A stretch of DNA of 64,000 nt, taken from positions 1 to 64,000 of the forward strand of contig JAEUTG010000052.1 of NCBI GenBank assembly GCA_016788045.1, read 5' to 3'. The translations under genes and the position numbers were made by a program. This document shows, piece by piece, positions 9,759 through 19,576 of this stretch. Below the pieces are notes generated by a model. That model saw nothing but the letters and a program-made list of their open reading frames with translations. It had not been told where the DNA came from and made no database searches. How positions within the stretch are numbered: position 1 is the first letter of the stretch; each line of letters starts with the position of its first letter. This DNA is from Bacteroidales bacterium. Its GTDB lineage: Bacteria; Bacteroidota; Bacteroidia; Bacteroidales; Lentimicrobiaceae.

Positions 9759-12290
9759 ATGAATCAGGACTCCAACAGACGGACGATAATACTGCTGATC
9801 ACCTTTCTGGCAGGATTCAGCTTTCTTGTTTTTGAAGTAAGCTGGTTCAGGGTACTTTCATTGGCATTGGGTGCCACGGTAAAGGCATCAACAGTGGTTC
9901 TCACCGCCTACATGGCAGGATTGGGAGCCGGGGCCTGGTACTGGGGGCATGCGCTCAGAAAAAAGGCTTCGACGCTGACTAAGCTCCGCATTCTCTTCGC
10001 AGGAATCGCCGTTACCGGAACTGCCAGCCTTTTTGTCTTTTCCGCGATCATTCCGGCTATCTATCATCGGCTTGCTTCAGCCGGCATCACGGTAAATGCT
10101 TCCTCGTGGCTCGTGATGATTTTCAGCCTTATCATCCTGTTTATTCCGTCATTTTTCATGGGAGGGGTACTTCCGCTGACAGCCCGGCTACTGATCCGCA
10201 AAAACGAAGAAATCAGCAACCTGACCGGCCGGCTATACGCCAGTGAAACCCTCGGAAGTGTGCTGGGCGGGCTGGCTGCCGGTTTTGTGCTGGTGAGGTA
10301 CCTCGGGCAGCAGAAAACCTTTCTCACCGCTGTGGCAATTAACCTCCTGCTGCTCACAATCACGCTGTTAATCAAAAACATCCCGGCAGAAATAAGTGAA
10401 GAAACCTCCGCCTTAAAAGGGAAAGAAAACAAGAAACAGACCAATCAGGGAAATGACGAAAGGCAATTGAAAAACAGGAAGTCAGCTGCACTAACCGGAA
10501 CCTTTCTTTTTGGATTTGCGGTGCTGGGATTACAGATTGTCTGGTACCGCATTTTCAGAATTTACATGACCAACACCAGCTATACCTTCTCCCTGATTGC
10601 CGCAGTGGTTATCCTTGGCCTTTTTGCCGGAAGCCGTTATTTTGCAGCCCGGTTCAGGAAAACACCGGAAGTTCACAACATGTTCCGCTTACTGTGGCTG
10701 TCCGCAGCGGTCGTTTTCGCTGGCTTTCTGGTGTTGCTGAGATTGCCAGAGCTGGTTATGTTCCCGCTGGCAGGTGACGAAAATGACTATTTCAGAAGAA
10801 TCATTCTCTTACCTGTTTTATCTTCACTGATCGTGATTCTGCCACTGACCTTTCTGTCGGGATATGCCTTTCCGCTGGCCTGCGCACTATACTCCGGCAA
10901 CCATAAGGACATCGGCTCCGGAATCGGGAAAGTGATGCTGTTCAATACGCTGGGGAGTATCACGGGACCGGTTGTTGCTGCATTCATCCTGATTCCGGTA
11001 GCAGGGGCTGCGCTCTCAGTGCTTTTCTTTGCCGCTGCATTGGCCGGAGGTGCCGGATTCACTGCCCGGTATAGAGCGGGCGATAAACCCTCCGAACTTG
11101 CAGCGAAGGTTTCATTTGGAATGGCTATCCTCCTGATAATCTTCACCTTTATCGGCCCTGAGCAAAAGATTTTACCTCCCTCCTTCAGCCGTTTCAACCG
11201 TGAGATTGTCGAATATGCTGAAAGCACCGAAGGCACCTGGGTGGTAGGCCGCGAGCCCGGGGGTGACAGAACGGCGCTTTCGACTTACGTTAACAACAGT
11301 GCTGTGATCGGTTCCAGTTACGATGCCGTGAAAGTGGTGAAAATGGTAGGCCATCTGCCCTTTCTTACCGGGTTGCAATGCCGCAATGTGCTGGTCGTCG
11401 GGTTCGGAATCGGAGTCACTACTTCAGCCATCGCATCGCACGCCGAAGTAGAAACCATCGACTGCGTGGAGCTTGTTTCCGGCATCAGAGGCGCGGCGCA
11501 CTACTACAGCGGGCTGAACAACAACATACAAAACGACCCGAGGCTGAGGATTATGCAGGGCGACGGCCGGCAATACCTTCAGTCGACCGGTAAAAAATAC
11601 GACCTCATTTCCAGCGACCCTACACACCCTATCCTGGGTTCGGGAAGTCTATACACCAGAGAGTATTTCGAACTCTGCAAAGCCCGTCTCAACCCCGGCG
11701 GTATGGTATCCCAATACCTGCCATTGCACAAACTGCTGCCCGACGATCTGCTCGGGATCATTAAAACATTCAGGTTGGTTTTTCCGGGTGCAACCATCTG
11801 GCTGGGTCACAACCATGCGGTGCTGCTGGGCATCAACGGGAAAGCTGATTTTAACTTCATCAACTGGTCGGAAAGGATTGAACAATTGCCCAAAGACCCC
11901 TATTTCTACTCAAACCCCTACCATCTTGCCGCTTGTCTGATTCTTGATCAACAATCCATCGACCGATATACCGCCGGACAGCGCATCAATACCGACGACA
12001 AGCCGCTAACCGAGTTTTTCCGCCTGGCGTCTTTCGAGCAAGCCAACCTGCCCGGTAACCTTGAAATGCTGAACAGAATGCGCACAAACCCCGTGGATGT
12101 CTTCAGCCAGGTTCCCGACTCAGCCAGGATACAGCGCTTTACTGAAGGCAACAAACTGTTGATTTCAGGACTGGCAGCCAGTTTCAGGGGCGACAGACCT
12201 GGTTTCTTTACCCGGTTGCAACAGGCTGTAAATGTGAATCCTGAGGATGAAGAGTACCCTTTCCTGCTCCGGTTCTACGGTAGCCGCTAA
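9759..12290 (+). CDS. Fused membrane/spermidine-synthase-like protein
   Basis: An 843-residue protein. Residues 1-210 and about 245-480 contain some 12 hydrophobic segments of the MFS-like membrane part found in fused MFS/spermidine synthase proteins. The soluble C-terminal part (from about 530) resembles the spermidine synthase methyltransferase-like fold: VLVVGFGIGVTT (about 543) stands at the S-adenosyl-binding loop, VELVSG at strand two, GDGRQYL, and DLISSDPTHP followed by LYTREYFE as in SpeE-like proteins. The canonical GGGDG loop of true aminopropyltransferases is not kept. No speD or other polyamine gene is present, so the substrate is unknown. The linker near residue 220 is highly charged. 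Similar fusions are common in Bacteroidota and are usually left without function. Confidence 0.8.
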   Translation: MNQDSNRRTIILLITFLAGFSFLVFEVSWFRVLSLALGATVKASTVVLTAYMAGLGAGAWYWGHALRKKASTLTKLRILFAGIAVTGTASLFVFSAIIPAIYHRLASAGITVNASSWLVMIFSLIILFIPSFFMGGVLPLTARLLIRKNEEISNLTGRLYASETLGSVLGGLAAGFVLVRYLGQQKTFLTAVAINLLLLTITLLIKNIPAEISEETSALKGKENKKQTNQGNDERQLKNRKSAALTGTFLFGFAVLGLQIVWYRIFRIYMTNTSYTFSLIAAVVILGLFAGSRYFAARFRKTPEVHNMFRLLWLSAAVVFAGFLVLLRLPELVMFPLAGDENDYFRRIILLPVLSSLIVILPLTFLSGYAFPLACALYSGNHKDIGSGIGKVMLFNTLGSITGPVVAAFILIPVAGAALSVLFFAAALAGGAGFTARYRAGDKPSELAAKVSFGMAILLIIFTFIGPEQKILPPSFSRFNREIVEYAESTEGTWVVGREPGGDRTALSTYVNNSAVIGSSYDAVKVVKMVGHLPFLTGLQCRNVLVVGFGIGVTTSAIASHAEVETIDCVELVSGIRGAAHYYSGLNNNIQNDPRLRIMQGDGRQYLQSTGKKYDLISSDPTHPILGSGSLYTREYFELCKARLNPGGMVSQYLPLHKLLPDDLLGIIKTFRLVFPGATIWLGHNHAVLLGINGKADFNFINWSERIEQLPKDPYFYSNPYHLAACLILDQQSIDRYTAGQRINTDDKPLTEFFRLASFEQANLPGNLEMLNRMRTNPVDVFSQVPDSARIQRFTEGNKLLISGLAASFRGDRPGFFTRLQQAVNVNPEDEEYPFLLRFYGSR

Positions 12291-12465
12291 CTTTGTCTCA
12301 TACATCCGGTTGCTTCCGGCTGATGTTATCCGTGAAAATAACAGCTGGCAGCGAAACAATCAATCGTTCAGTTTTTTTTTGCCGCACCCCGCTGAATTGG
12401 CAACTTAGTGTTATTTTTACACCATCGATCATCCTGACAACAAAAAAATACCAAACAATCAACCC

Positions 12466-13845
12466 ATGCCAACCAATTACAGATTTTCCTTACCGGCAAA
12501 AGTGCTGATGCTGCTCTTGATCAGCAGCACATCCCTGGTTTATGCCCAGAAAAAGAAACAGGCCATGCCTGATCCCGATAAAATTGAAGCAAGGGGAGTT
12601 TTACAGGGCCTCTCCGATGAGCAGCTGCTGGATGAGGTGCAGCGACAGACGTTCCGTTATTTCTGGGATTTCGCCCATCCGGTGAGTGGTCTGGCCCGGG
12701 AACGGAGCAACGAAGCGTACGGATATGGCAACGAAGTGGTAACCACGGGTGGAACAGGGTTTGGCATCATGGCCACCATAGTGGCGGTTCACCGCGGATG
12801 GATTACCCGCGACAGCGCCTCCCGTTTTCTGCTGAAAATGGTCAGATTCCTTTCAAAAGCAGATTCTTACCATGGAGTATTTCCCCATTGGCTGAATGGC
12901 ACCACGGGTAAAACCATCCCTTTCAGCCGCAAGGACGATGGGGCTGACCTGGTGGAATCATCCTACCTCTTTCAGGGCTTGCTCACTGCCCGGCAATACT
13001 TTAACCAGAACAATCCGGTAGAACAGGAGCTCAGAAACCGCATCAACTGGCTGTGGAGTGACATTGAGTGGGACTGGTTTACCCGTGATGGCCGCGAGGT
13101 GCTTTACTGGCACTGGAGCCCCAACAACGGATGGGCCATGAATTTCGCCGTAAGGGGATTCAATGAGTGTCTGATTATGTATGTATTGGCTGCCAGCGGT
13201 GAACGACACCCGGTGAGTGCGTCCGTTTATCACAATGGGTGGGCTCAGAGCAGTTTCTTTAAAAACGGCAGGGAGTTTTACGGCATTAAACTGCCCCTGG
13301 GTTTCGATTATGGCGGGCCCCTGTTCTTTTCACATTATTCGTTTCTGGGCTTGAATCCCAAAGGCCTGAAAGACCGGTATGCCGATTATTGGGAGCAGAA
13401 CCGCAACCACACGCTTATCAATCATGCGCATTGCGTTCAGAACCCGAATCATTTCAAGGGTTATGGCGAAGAGTGCTGGGGACTTACTGCCAGCGATAAC
13501 CACGAGGGCTACAATGCCCATGCCCCCGACAACGATCTGGGTGTTATTTCGCCCACGGCAGCCTTGTCGGCATTTCCTTATACACCTGAATATTCCATGA
13601 AGGCACTCAGGCATTTTTATTATGGTCTGGGCAATAAAATCTGGAGTGAGTATGGGTTTGTGGATGCCTTCAACGAATCGAAGGACTGGTATGCCAAATC
13701 ACACCTCGCAATTGATCAGGGCCCTATCATCGTGATGATCGAAAACCACCGTTCCGGACTGCTCTGGGATCTGTTTATGAGTTGTCCGGAAATACAGAAA
13801 GGGCTTGCTAAACTTGACTTCAGTACTCCTTACCTGAAAAAATAA
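12466..13845 (+). CDS. GH144-type glucanase (glucoamylase-like), first copy
   Basis: A 459-residue exported protein with an N-terminal signal peptide (hydrophobic LMLLLISSTSLVYA, cleavage before Q). The body matches the glucoamylase-like (alpha/alpha)6-barrel family that includes GH144 endo-beta-1,2-glucanases: VQRQTFRYFWDFAHPVSGL near the start, DLVESSYLFQGLLTAR, YWHWSPNNGWAMNF, ECWGLTASDN, TPEYSMKALRHFYYG and KSHLAIDQGPIIVMIEN. Characterised GH144 enzymes cleave beta-1,2-glucan; specificity here is inferred. It opens a run of five hydrolase genes on the same strand with gaps of 2-38 bp or overlaps. The neighbouring gene at 13856 is a clear paralogue. Confidence 0.85.
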   Translation: MPTNYRFSLPAKVLMLLLISSTSLVYAQKKKQAMPDPDKIEARGVLQGLSDEQLLDEVQRQTFRYFWDFAHPVSGLARERSNEAYGYGNEVVTTGGTGFGIMATIVAVHRGWITRDSASRFLLKMVRFLSKADSYHGVFPHWLNGTTGKTIPFSRKDDGADLVESSYLFQGLLTARQYFNQNNPVEQELRNRINWLWSDIEWDWFTRDGREVLYWHWSPNNGWAMNFAVRGFNECLIMYVLAASGERHPVSASVYHNGWAQSSFFKNGREFYGIKLPLGFDYGGPLFFSHYSFLGLNPKGLKDRYADYWEQNRNHTLINHAHCVQNPNHFKGYGEECWGLTASDNHEGYNAHAPDNDLGVISPTAALSAFPYTPEYSMKALRHFYYGLGNKIWSEYGFVDAFNESKDWYAKSHLAIDQGPIIVMIENHRSGLLWDLFMSCPEIQKGLAKLDFSTPYLKK

Positions 13846-13855
13846 CCATTCCGAC

Positions 13856-15289
13856 ATGCTTCAGCGAAACAACAAAAGGCTGTTCATCCTGCTTGCGGTG
13901 ATGATTACCGGCAGCCAGTACATGTGGGCACAGCAGATTAACAACCCGTATTATCCTGATTCCATCGCTCCGGTGGGAATCACCAAAGGTCTGACGGATG
14001 CCGGACTTATGGAAACGGTACAGCGGCAGACTTTCCGTTTTTTCTGGCATGGAGCGCATCCGGTAAGCGGGCTTGCCCTTGAGCGCAGCAACACCGTCAA
14101 GGCAGAACACTACTGGGACTACATCAACGAAGCCTGGGATGAACCCAACCTCAGCAAAACCGAATTTGGTCCGGATGCCTGCGCCATCGGAGGATCTGGA
14201 TTCGGAATCATGAGTACCATTGTTGCTGTTGAAAGAGGTTGGATCGGCAGAGACACGGCAGTAGGAAGACTCATACAGATGGCTGATTTTCTGATCAATG
14301 CCGATTGTTTTCATGGGATTTACCCGCATTTCATGCATGGCCGTACAGGCAAAACCATTAAGTTTGACCGCCTCGACGATGCTGCCGACCTGGTGGAAAC
14401 TTCCTACCTGCTGATGGGTTTCCTTTGTGCACGCGAGTATTTCGGTGAGGATACACAAAAGGAAAAATACCTCCGCAAGCGCATCACCCAGATGTGGAAT
14501 GCGGCCAACTGGAACTGGCATACAAAAGGTGAAAACAGGTTGTACTGGCACTGGAGCCCAAACAACGGTTTTGATATGAATTTTCCCATCTGGGGATGGA
14601 ATGAATGTCTGATTACCTACATCATGGCAGCCTCCAGCCCGTACCATGCCATTCCGAAAGCAGTGTACGACGGGAGCTGGGCAGGCAGCAGCGGGTTTAA
14701 AAACGGAAAGAGTTACTACGGAATCCGTTTACCCTTAGGAAATTACGACATGGGAGGTCCACTTTTCTTTGAACAATATACCTTTACCGGAATTGATCCC
14801 AACGGGCTGGTTGATTCGCTCGGTAACGATTACATTGAGCAATGCCGCAATCACACCCTGATCAACCGTGCCTATTGCATCGACAATCCAAAAAAATATG
14901 CTGGATACAGTGAGTTCTGCTGGGGACTAACGGCCGGCGATTCCTACAAAGGCTATGTAGCTCATTGCCCTGAAGTAGATCTGGGGGTCATTCAGCCAAC
15001 GGCGGCCATCTCGTCCATGCCCTTTACCCCGGAGTATTCCATGCAGGCACTCAGGTATTTCTATGAACAGAAGGGCGATAAAATCTGGAGCGATTACGGC
15101 TTTACCGATGGGTTCAGCGACACCCATAACTGGTACGCCAAAAGTCATCTGGCCATCGATCAGGGGCCCATCGTGGTGATGATTGAAAACTACCGTACCG
15201 GCCTGCTCTGGAAACTCTTTATGCAGATCCCCGACATTCAGAAGGGGCTGAATACACTTGGTTTTACGCATAAATATCCGAAAAACTGA
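13856..15289 (+). CDS. GH144-type glucanase (glucoamylase-like), second copy
   Basis: A 477-residue exported paralogue of the preceding gene, starting 10 bp after it. The signal peptide ends near residue 26 (MWAQ). It keeps the family landmarks: VQRQTFRFFWHGAHPVSGL, DLVETSYLLMGFL, YWHWSPNNGFDMNF, CWGLTAGDS, TPEYSMQALRYFYE and KSHLAIDQGPIVVMIENYR. Against the first copy it has an insertion of about 17 residues after ERSNT (around residues 82-100), in a loop next to the conserved glycine-rich GGSGFGIMSTI segment, which could alter the substrate cleft. Tandem copies in one operon suggest subfunctionalisation, for example on chain length or branching, but this is inference. Confidence 0.85.
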   Translation: MLQRNNKRLFILLAVMITGSQYMWAQQINNPYYPDSIAPVGITKGLTDAGLMETVQRQTFRFFWHGAHPVSGLALERSNTVKAEHYWDYINEAWDEPNLSKTEFGPDACAIGGSGFGIMSTIVAVERGWIGRDTAVGRLIQMADFLINADCFHGIYPHFMHGRTGKTIKFDRLDDAADLVETSYLLMGFLCAREYFGEDTQKEKYLRKRITQMWNAANWNWHTKGENRLYWHWSPNNGFDMNFPIWGWNECLITYIMAASSPYHAIPKAVYDGSWAGSSGFKNGKSYYGIRLPLGNYDMGGPLFFEQYTFTGIDPNGLVDSLGNDYIEQCRNHTLINRAYCIDNPKKYAGYSEFCWGLTAGDSYKGYVAHCPEVDLGVIQPTAAISSMPFTPEYSMQALRYFYEQKGDKIWSDYGFTDGFSDTHNWYAKSHLAIDQGPIVVMIENYRTGLLWKLFMQIPDIQKGLNTLGFTHKYPKN

Positions 15290-15327
15290 TTGATTCAACA
15301 CTCGTGAAACCTTTGAACCTGAATCAG

Positions 15328-17832
15328 ATGAGATACCTGGCAGCAGCATGGTTGTTTCTGTTGTTCACCCGATCAGCTTTTCCGGCAACGCATGAAGATA
15401 TCGGGAAAGTCGTTCAATGGCATAAAACCGCAACAGGTCTGGAAGGAAGAACGGACAGGGCATTTTTCAGCATTCAGGTGTACAATCCCAACATCATCCG
15501 GGTAAGGGTTTCTCAGCAGAAACCGATGAGGGATTTTTCCTATCTGCTCGACCCTGCCTGCAAGCCTCAGAAAACCGGTTTCAGTATTTCCACGGCTTCA
15601 GGCATGCTGAAGCTTTCAACAGATTCGCTGGTTACTGAAATTACAATGACCCCATTTTTCAGCATCACCTTTAAAGACAATTACGGGAATGTGATCAACG
15701 AAGACTACGGCGGAAAAGGATTCGGCTACAGTTTCAACGGAAACCGCACCAACCTTTATAAGAAACTACAGCAGGGAGAGCGGTTTACCGGCCTTGGAGA
15801 GGTACTGGGCAACCTCGACAAACGCGGGGCCTGCTTCACCCTGAACAACACCGACACCTACAAGTATGGGGATCCAAGACTTCCGATGTACACCAACGTT
15901 CCGTTTTATATCGGCATACACTCCAACCAGGTTTATGGTCTGTTTTACCACAATACCTACCGGTCATTTTTCAACTTCGGTGTTTCCACGCCGGATTTTA
16001 TATCCATTACCAGCGATGGGGGCGATATTGATTACTTCTTTATCCACAGCAACAACCCAGTAGGTATCCTTGCTGAGTACACATGGCTGACCGGCCGTAT
16101 GCCCCTGCCTCCCCTCTGGAGCCTGGGATATCACCAGAGCCGCTGCAGTTATTACCCTCAGCATGTTGTGCTGGATGTTGCCGGAACTTTCAGAAAAAGA
16201 AGCATACCTCTCGACTGCATTGTGCTGGATGCTGACTATTTATGGGAATATGAGCCTTTCCGCATCAACACTGAACGTTTTCCCGATATGCCCGGGCTCA
16301 CGCGGCAACTCGGTGAGATGGGCATTCAGGTTACAGCATCGGTAAATCCGGGAATAAAGACCGACAGTACCTATTTCGCACACCACGACGGGCTGAAGAA
16401 GGATGTGTTTGTTAAATACGCCGATGGTAGCCTCTATACGGCAGAAATTGCTCCCAGCCTGAACAATTTCGTAGATTTCACCAAACCATCCGCACGCAGC
16501 TGGTGGGCCGATAACATGAAGTTTCTTCCTGAAAACGGCATTCACGGAACCTGGAACGACATGAATGAGCCGGCAGTCGGAGCCTCCTATCTTCCCGACA
16601 ACCTGTTGTTTGACTTTGATGGTCACAAAGCCGATGCCCTTGAGGCAAAGAATGTTTACGGCATGCTGATGGCCCGTTCGTCGTTTGAATCGGCACTGAA
16701 ATACGGGAACGGAAAGCGGCCCTTTGTACTTACCCGCAGCGGGTTTGCAGGGGTGCAGCGGTATGCAGCCGTTTGGACCGGCGACAATACAGCCACGGAC
16801 GATTACATTCTCACCGGTGCGCTGCTTAACACGCAGCTGGGGCTTTCAGGCATCCCCTTCGTGGGAGATGATATCGGAGGTTACATAGGGCCAACTTCAA
16901 AGGAATTGTTCATACGCTGGATTCAAACCGGCGTGTTTCAGCCGTTTGTGCGTAATCACAAGGAATCGTATGCTGCTGCCAACGAGCCCTGGTCCTACGG
17001 CGCAGAAGCTGAAGCCATTGCCCGGGAATTTATCGGTTTCCGCTACAGGCTGATGCCCTACATCTATTCAACCTTCTACGAAACCAGCCGTACCGGTATG
17101 CCTGTTGTACGGAGCCTTTGCATCGACAATCCATTTAACGAGCTGGTTTACAACAACCTGTACCAATTCCAGTTTATGCTAGGTGAAGCCATTCTGGTTA
17201 TTCCGGTGACTACAAAAGAAGAAACAAAGCCGTTTTATCTGCCTCCGGGAAGCTGGTACGACCTGAGCACCGACAGAATCCTGAGCGGCGACACCGAAAC
17301 CACCATAAAAAGCCTCAACTACACCATCCCGCTCTACATCAGGGCCTCTTCAATCCTTCCCATGCAGAGTCTGGTGCAGTCAACCGCAGAGCTTCCTTCA
17401 GATACCCTGGAGGTACATATTTTTAAAGGAACTGCATACAATTCGTTTGTAGTGTATGAGGATGATGGGAAAACCATGGAATTCAAAGACGAGCAGTATA
17501 AAAAAAGACTCATCGAATACATCCCCGATAAGGAGCAAATCGTTTTCAATGAATCAACTGGCAGTTATCGCTCGCATTTCCGGTACATCCGCATGGTACT
17601 CCATGGATTTCAGGATGAACCTGTGTCGGTTAAGGTCAACGGGAAGCCATCGCCAGTGGAAAAATCAGGAATGAGCATACTGGATCCGCTGAAAGCCTTA
17701 AAACCGGTTTACGAGACAACTTATTTCCAAACCATTAGTTCCGGCCGGATTATTCCGGAAGTCAGTGTCGTTACCTTTGAAAATTCTGACGACCTGATAA
17801 AAATTGAACTCAACAAAACAGATGACCGATGA
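15328..17832 (+). CDS. GH31 glycoside hydrolase (alpha-glucosidase type)
   Basis: An exported enzyme of 834 residues. The GH31 signature GTWNDMNEP holds the nucleophile Asp411, and WTGDNTATDD holds the likely acid/base Asp486; the N-terminal beta-sandwich (FTGLGEVLGNLDKRG) and the C-terminal sheet domains are those of GH31. I place the start at the ATG at 15328, which gives a signal peptide ending in SAFPA; a GTG at 15304 adds eight residues and is also possible. The 3' end overlaps the next start codon (ATGA), so translation is probably coupled. GH31 enzymes mostly release alpha-glucose or alpha-xylose from non-reducing ends; beside GH144 and GH3 it may remove alpha-linked decorations. Confidence 0.9.
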   Translation: MRYLAAAWLFLLFTRSAFPATHEDIGKVVQWHKTATGLEGRTDRAFFSIQVYNPNIIRVRVSQQKPMRDFSYLLDPACKPQKTGFSISTASGMLKLSTDSLVTEITMTPFFSITFKDNYGNVINEDYGGKGFGYSFNGNRTNLYKKLQQGERFTGLGEVLGNLDKRGACFTLNNTDTYKYGDPRLPMYTNVPFYIGIHSNQVYGLFYHNTYRSFFNFGVSTPDFISITSDGGDIDYFFIHSNNPVGILAEYTWLTGRMPLPPLWSLGYHQSRCSYYPQHVVLDVAGTFRKRSIPLDCIVLDADYLWEYEPFRINTERFPDMPGLTRQLGEMGIQVTASVNPGIKTDSTYFAHHDGLKKDVFVKYADGSLYTAEIAPSLNNFVDFTKPSARSWWADNMKFLPENGIHGTWNDMNEPAVGASYLPDNLLFDFDGHKADALEAKNVYGMLMARSSFESALKYGNGKRPFVLTRSGFAGVQRYAAVWTGDNTATDDYILTGALLNTQLGLSGIPFVGDDIGGYIGPTSKELFIRWIQTGVFQPFVRNHKESYAAANEPWSYGAEAEAIAREFIGFRYRLMPYIYSTFYETSRTGMPVVRSLCIDNPFNELVYNNLYQFQFMLGEAILVIPVTTKEETKPFYLPPGSWYDLSTDRILSGDTETTIKSLNYTIPLYIRASSILPMQSLVQSTAELPSDTLEVHIFKGTAYNSFVVYEDDGKTMEFKDEQYKKRLIEYIPDKEQIVFNESTGSYRSHFRYIRMVLHGFQDEPVSVKVNGKPSPVEKSGMSILDPLKALKPVYETTYFQTISSGRIIPEVSVVTFENSDDLIKIELNKTDDR

Positions 17833-19574
17833 AGAAAAAACTGCTGTTTACGATCCTTGTTCTATTGCTGGCTGGTCCGTATTCGCTATGGTCGCAACGG
17901 GCCACTTACTGCAATCCCATGAACCTGGATTATGGCTACACCCCCATTCCGAATTTCTCAGAATGGGGAAAACACCGAGCAACCGCCGATCCTGTCATTG
18001 TGCTGTACAAGGGCGATTATTACCTTTTTTCAACCAACCAATGGGGTTACTGGTGGAGCAACGACCTGAATCACTGGAATTTCGTCTCCAGATCATTTCT
18101 CAAGTCCTACCACAAGGTTTACGACGATCTGTGTGCCCCGGCAGTGTGGGTGCAGGGCGACACCCTGCTGGTGTTTGGTTCAACCTATTCATCAACCTTC
18201 CCGATCTGGATGAGTACCAACCCCAAAGCCAATGAGTGGAAAGAGGCCATCGATCCGCTGGAGATCGGAGGATGGGACCCTGCATTTTTTACGGATGATG
18301 ACGGAAAGCTCTACATGTACAATGGCAGCAGTAACAATTTCCCGATTTATGGAATCGAGCTGAACCGCAAGACTTTTAAACCTTACGGCACCCGCAAGGA
18401 GATGCTACTGCTCAACGATGATCGTTACGGCTGGCACCGCTTTGGAGAACACATGGACAACACCTTCCTAGATCCCTTCATCGAGGGGGCCTGGATGAAC
18501 AGGCACAACGGCAAGTACTACCTGCAGTATGGAGCTCCCGGAACCGAGTTCAGCGGATATGCAGACGGTGTGGCAGTGGGTGACAGTCCGCTGGGTAACT
18601 TTACCCACCAGCCTCTGCCATTCTCCTACAAACCCGGTGGATTTGCCCGTGGGGCCGGGCATGGAGCCACCTTCGCCGACAAATGGGGAAATTTCTGGCA
18701 CGTCAGTACCATCGCCATATCGGTGAAAAACAACTTTGAGCGCCGCCTAGGTCTGTGGCCGGCAGGATTCGACAACGACGATGTGATGTATTGCAACACA
18801 GTATTCGGGGATTATCCTCACTATCTGCCCGATGGAAAGGCAAACCACCTTGAATCGCAGTTTACAGGCTGGATGCTGCTGAATTACAACAAACCGGTTA
18901 CTGTGTCTTCAACCCTGGGTGGGTATACGCCCAACAACGCAGTGGATGAGGACATTAAAACTTACTGGAGCGCTGAAACAGGCAATGCCGGAGAATGGAT
19001 TACCACAGACCTGGGCGCTCTTTCAACAGTCAGGGCTGTGCAGATTAACTATGCCGATCAGGATGCTGAATTCCTGGGCAAAAGCCTGGGAGTGTATCAT
19101 CAGTATAAACTCTGGTATTCAGCCGATGGTAAAAAATGGAAACTACTGACCGACAAAAGCAACAATAGAACCGATGTTCCGCACGATTATATTGAACTGA
19201 AGGAGCCCGTTCTGGCCCGCTTTGTTAAACTGGAAAACATCCATATGCCTACAGGAAAATTTGCCATCAGCGGATTTCGGATTTTTGGTAAGGGTGCTGG
19301 TGAAAAACCCGGGAAAGTAAGTAACCTGATTGTCCTCCGCACCGAAAACGACAAACGCAGTGCCTGGCTCAAATGGTCGCCTGTTGACGAGGCTACCGGG
19401 TACAACATTTACCTCGGAACAGAACCCGATAAGCTTTACAACTGCATTATGGTTCTGGGCAGCAATGAATACTGGTTAAAAACCATGGACAAACAATTAC
19501 CGTATTACTTTGTTATTGAAGCATTTAACGAAAACGGAATTTCAGAAAAATCAACCACAATAAAAGCAGAATAA
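17829..19574 (+). CDS. GH43-family glycosidase with discoidin and fibronectin-III domains
   Basis: A 581-residue exported protein with a signal peptide (to about residue 22). The five-bladed propeller of GH43 is recognised by its three acids: Asp54 in TADPVIVLYKGDYYLF (base), Asp150 in GGWDPAFFTDDDGKLY (pKa modulator) and Glu219 in FIEGAWMNRHNGKYYL (acid). About residues 345-480 form an F5/8-type C (discoidin) carbohydrate-binding module (YTPNNAVDEDIKTYWSA, WITTDLGA) and about 490-580 a fibronectin-III-like domain (AWLKWSPVDEATGYNIYLG). It overlaps the GH31 stop codon by 4 bp. GH43 enzymes include arabinofuranosidases, xylosidases and galactosidases; the subfamily cannot be told by eye. Confidence 0.88.
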   Translation: MKKKLLFTILVLLLAGPYSLWSQRATYCNPMNLDYGYTPIPNFSEWGKHRATADPVIVLYKGDYYLFSTNQWGYWWSNDLNHWNFVSRSFLKSYHKVYDDLCAPAVWVQGDTLLVFGSTYSSTFPIWMSTNPKANEWKEAIDPLEIGGWDPAFFTDDDGKLYMYNGSSNNFPIYGIELNRKTFKPYGTRKEMLLLNDDRYGWHRFGEHMDNTFLDPFIEGAWMNRHNGKYYLQYGAPGTEFSGYADGVAVGDSPLGNFTHQPLPFSYKPGGFARGAGHGATFADKWGNFWHVSTIAISVKNNFERRLGLWPAGFDNDDVMYCNTVFGDYPHYLPDGKANHLESQFTGWMLLNYNKPVTVSSTLGGYTPNNAVDEDIKTYWSAETGNAGEWITTDLGALSTVRAVQINYADQDAEFLGKSLGVYHQYKLWYSADGKKWKLLTDKSNNRTDVPHDYIELKEPVLARFVKLENIHMPTGKFAISGFRIFGKGAGEKPGKVSNLIVLRTENDKRSAWLKWSPVDEATGYNIYLGTEPDKLYNCIMVLGSNEYWLKTMDKQLPYYFVIEAFNENGISEKSTTIKAE

Positions 19575-19576
19575 TC

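Noticed and set aside
9759..12290. True spermidine synthase
   Set aside because: The canonical SAM-binding loop is changed and there are no polyamine genes, so only a superfamily assignment is justified.
13820..14647. 275-codon frame on the minus strand inside the second GH144 gene
   Set aside because: It is antisense to a gene with many conserved motifs and its translation is low in family-like features.
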